DNA of 5,862 bases from an uncultured Erysipelotrichaceae bacterium. Lineage in GTDB: Bacteria; Bacillota_I; Bacilli_A; RF39; UBA660. Positions within the stretch are counted from its first letter, which is position 1, and each line of letters starts with the position of its first letter. The stretch is taken from the NCBI GenBank assembly GCA_902767005.1, contig CACXFY010000049.1, forward strand, positions 1 to 5,862. Direction: 5' to 3'. The notes below the pieces were generated by a model, which was given only the letters and a program-made list of their open reading frames with translations, was not told the origin of the DNA and searched no databases. This document shows, piece by piece, positions 5,826 through 5,862 of the stretch. The translations under genes and the position numbers were made by a program.

Positions 5826-5862
5826 AATTACTTTAAAATTGACTTAATATTGTATTATAAAA

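Noticed and set aside
5839..5862. TTGACT at 5839-5844 as the -35 of a downstream promoter
   Set aside because: A -10 at normal spacing would fall beyond the window edge. The TATTAT and TATAAA seen are too close to pair with it.
5770..5862. tRNA 3' end as an integration (att) site
   Set aside because: No repeat of the tRNA 3' end, no integrase and no mobile-element gene is visible. The tRNA is followed by its own terminator.

Overview
The window is a very AT-rich bacterial segment with short intergenic gaps, purine-rich ribosome binding sites and Rho-independent hairpins. It looks like a low-GC Bacillota or Tenericutes-like chromosome. TGA ends at least two genes and no TGA is read as Trp, so the genetic code is the standard bacterial one and not the Mycoplasma code. 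RNase J, a SipW-type signal peptidase and a TasA-like exported protein fit an uncultured Bacilli lineage such as the gut RF39-like groups. That placement is an inference, not a measurement.

Layout. Positions 1-38 hold what looks like the start of a leftward gene. It is divergent from rnc (RNase III, 143-808), and the two share a 104-bp gap with facing promoters. A hairpin terminator follows rnc. Next is a three-gene operon (919-3950): a small secreted Thr/Asp-rich TasA-like protein, a polytopic membrane protein ending in a SipW/ER-type signal peptidase domain, and a two-pass DUF5305-like membrane protein with a lysine-rich tail. A clear terminator (3953-3979) closes the operon. An extended -10 promoter then drives an RNase J-family gene (4044-5696) in which several metallo-beta-lactamase catalytic residues are lost, as in the RNase J2 branch. 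Only 15 bp after its stop codon lies a complete tRNA-Arg(CCU) with encoded CCA (5712-5788), followed by a strong terminator.

How the genes work together. The 919-3950 operon reads as a self-contained export module. The first gene is the likely cargo, the second its dedicated peptidase, and the third a partner with an outside domain and a basic cytoplasmic tail. It resembles the Bacillus tapA-sipW-tasA module, and SipW/DUF5305 pairings known in other prokaryotes, but here the peptidase carries about nine predicted membrane spans. The flanking genes are RNA-processing housekeeping genes: RNase III, RNase J-like and a tRNA. No mobile element, CRISPR array or gene-free stretch over 300 bp is present.
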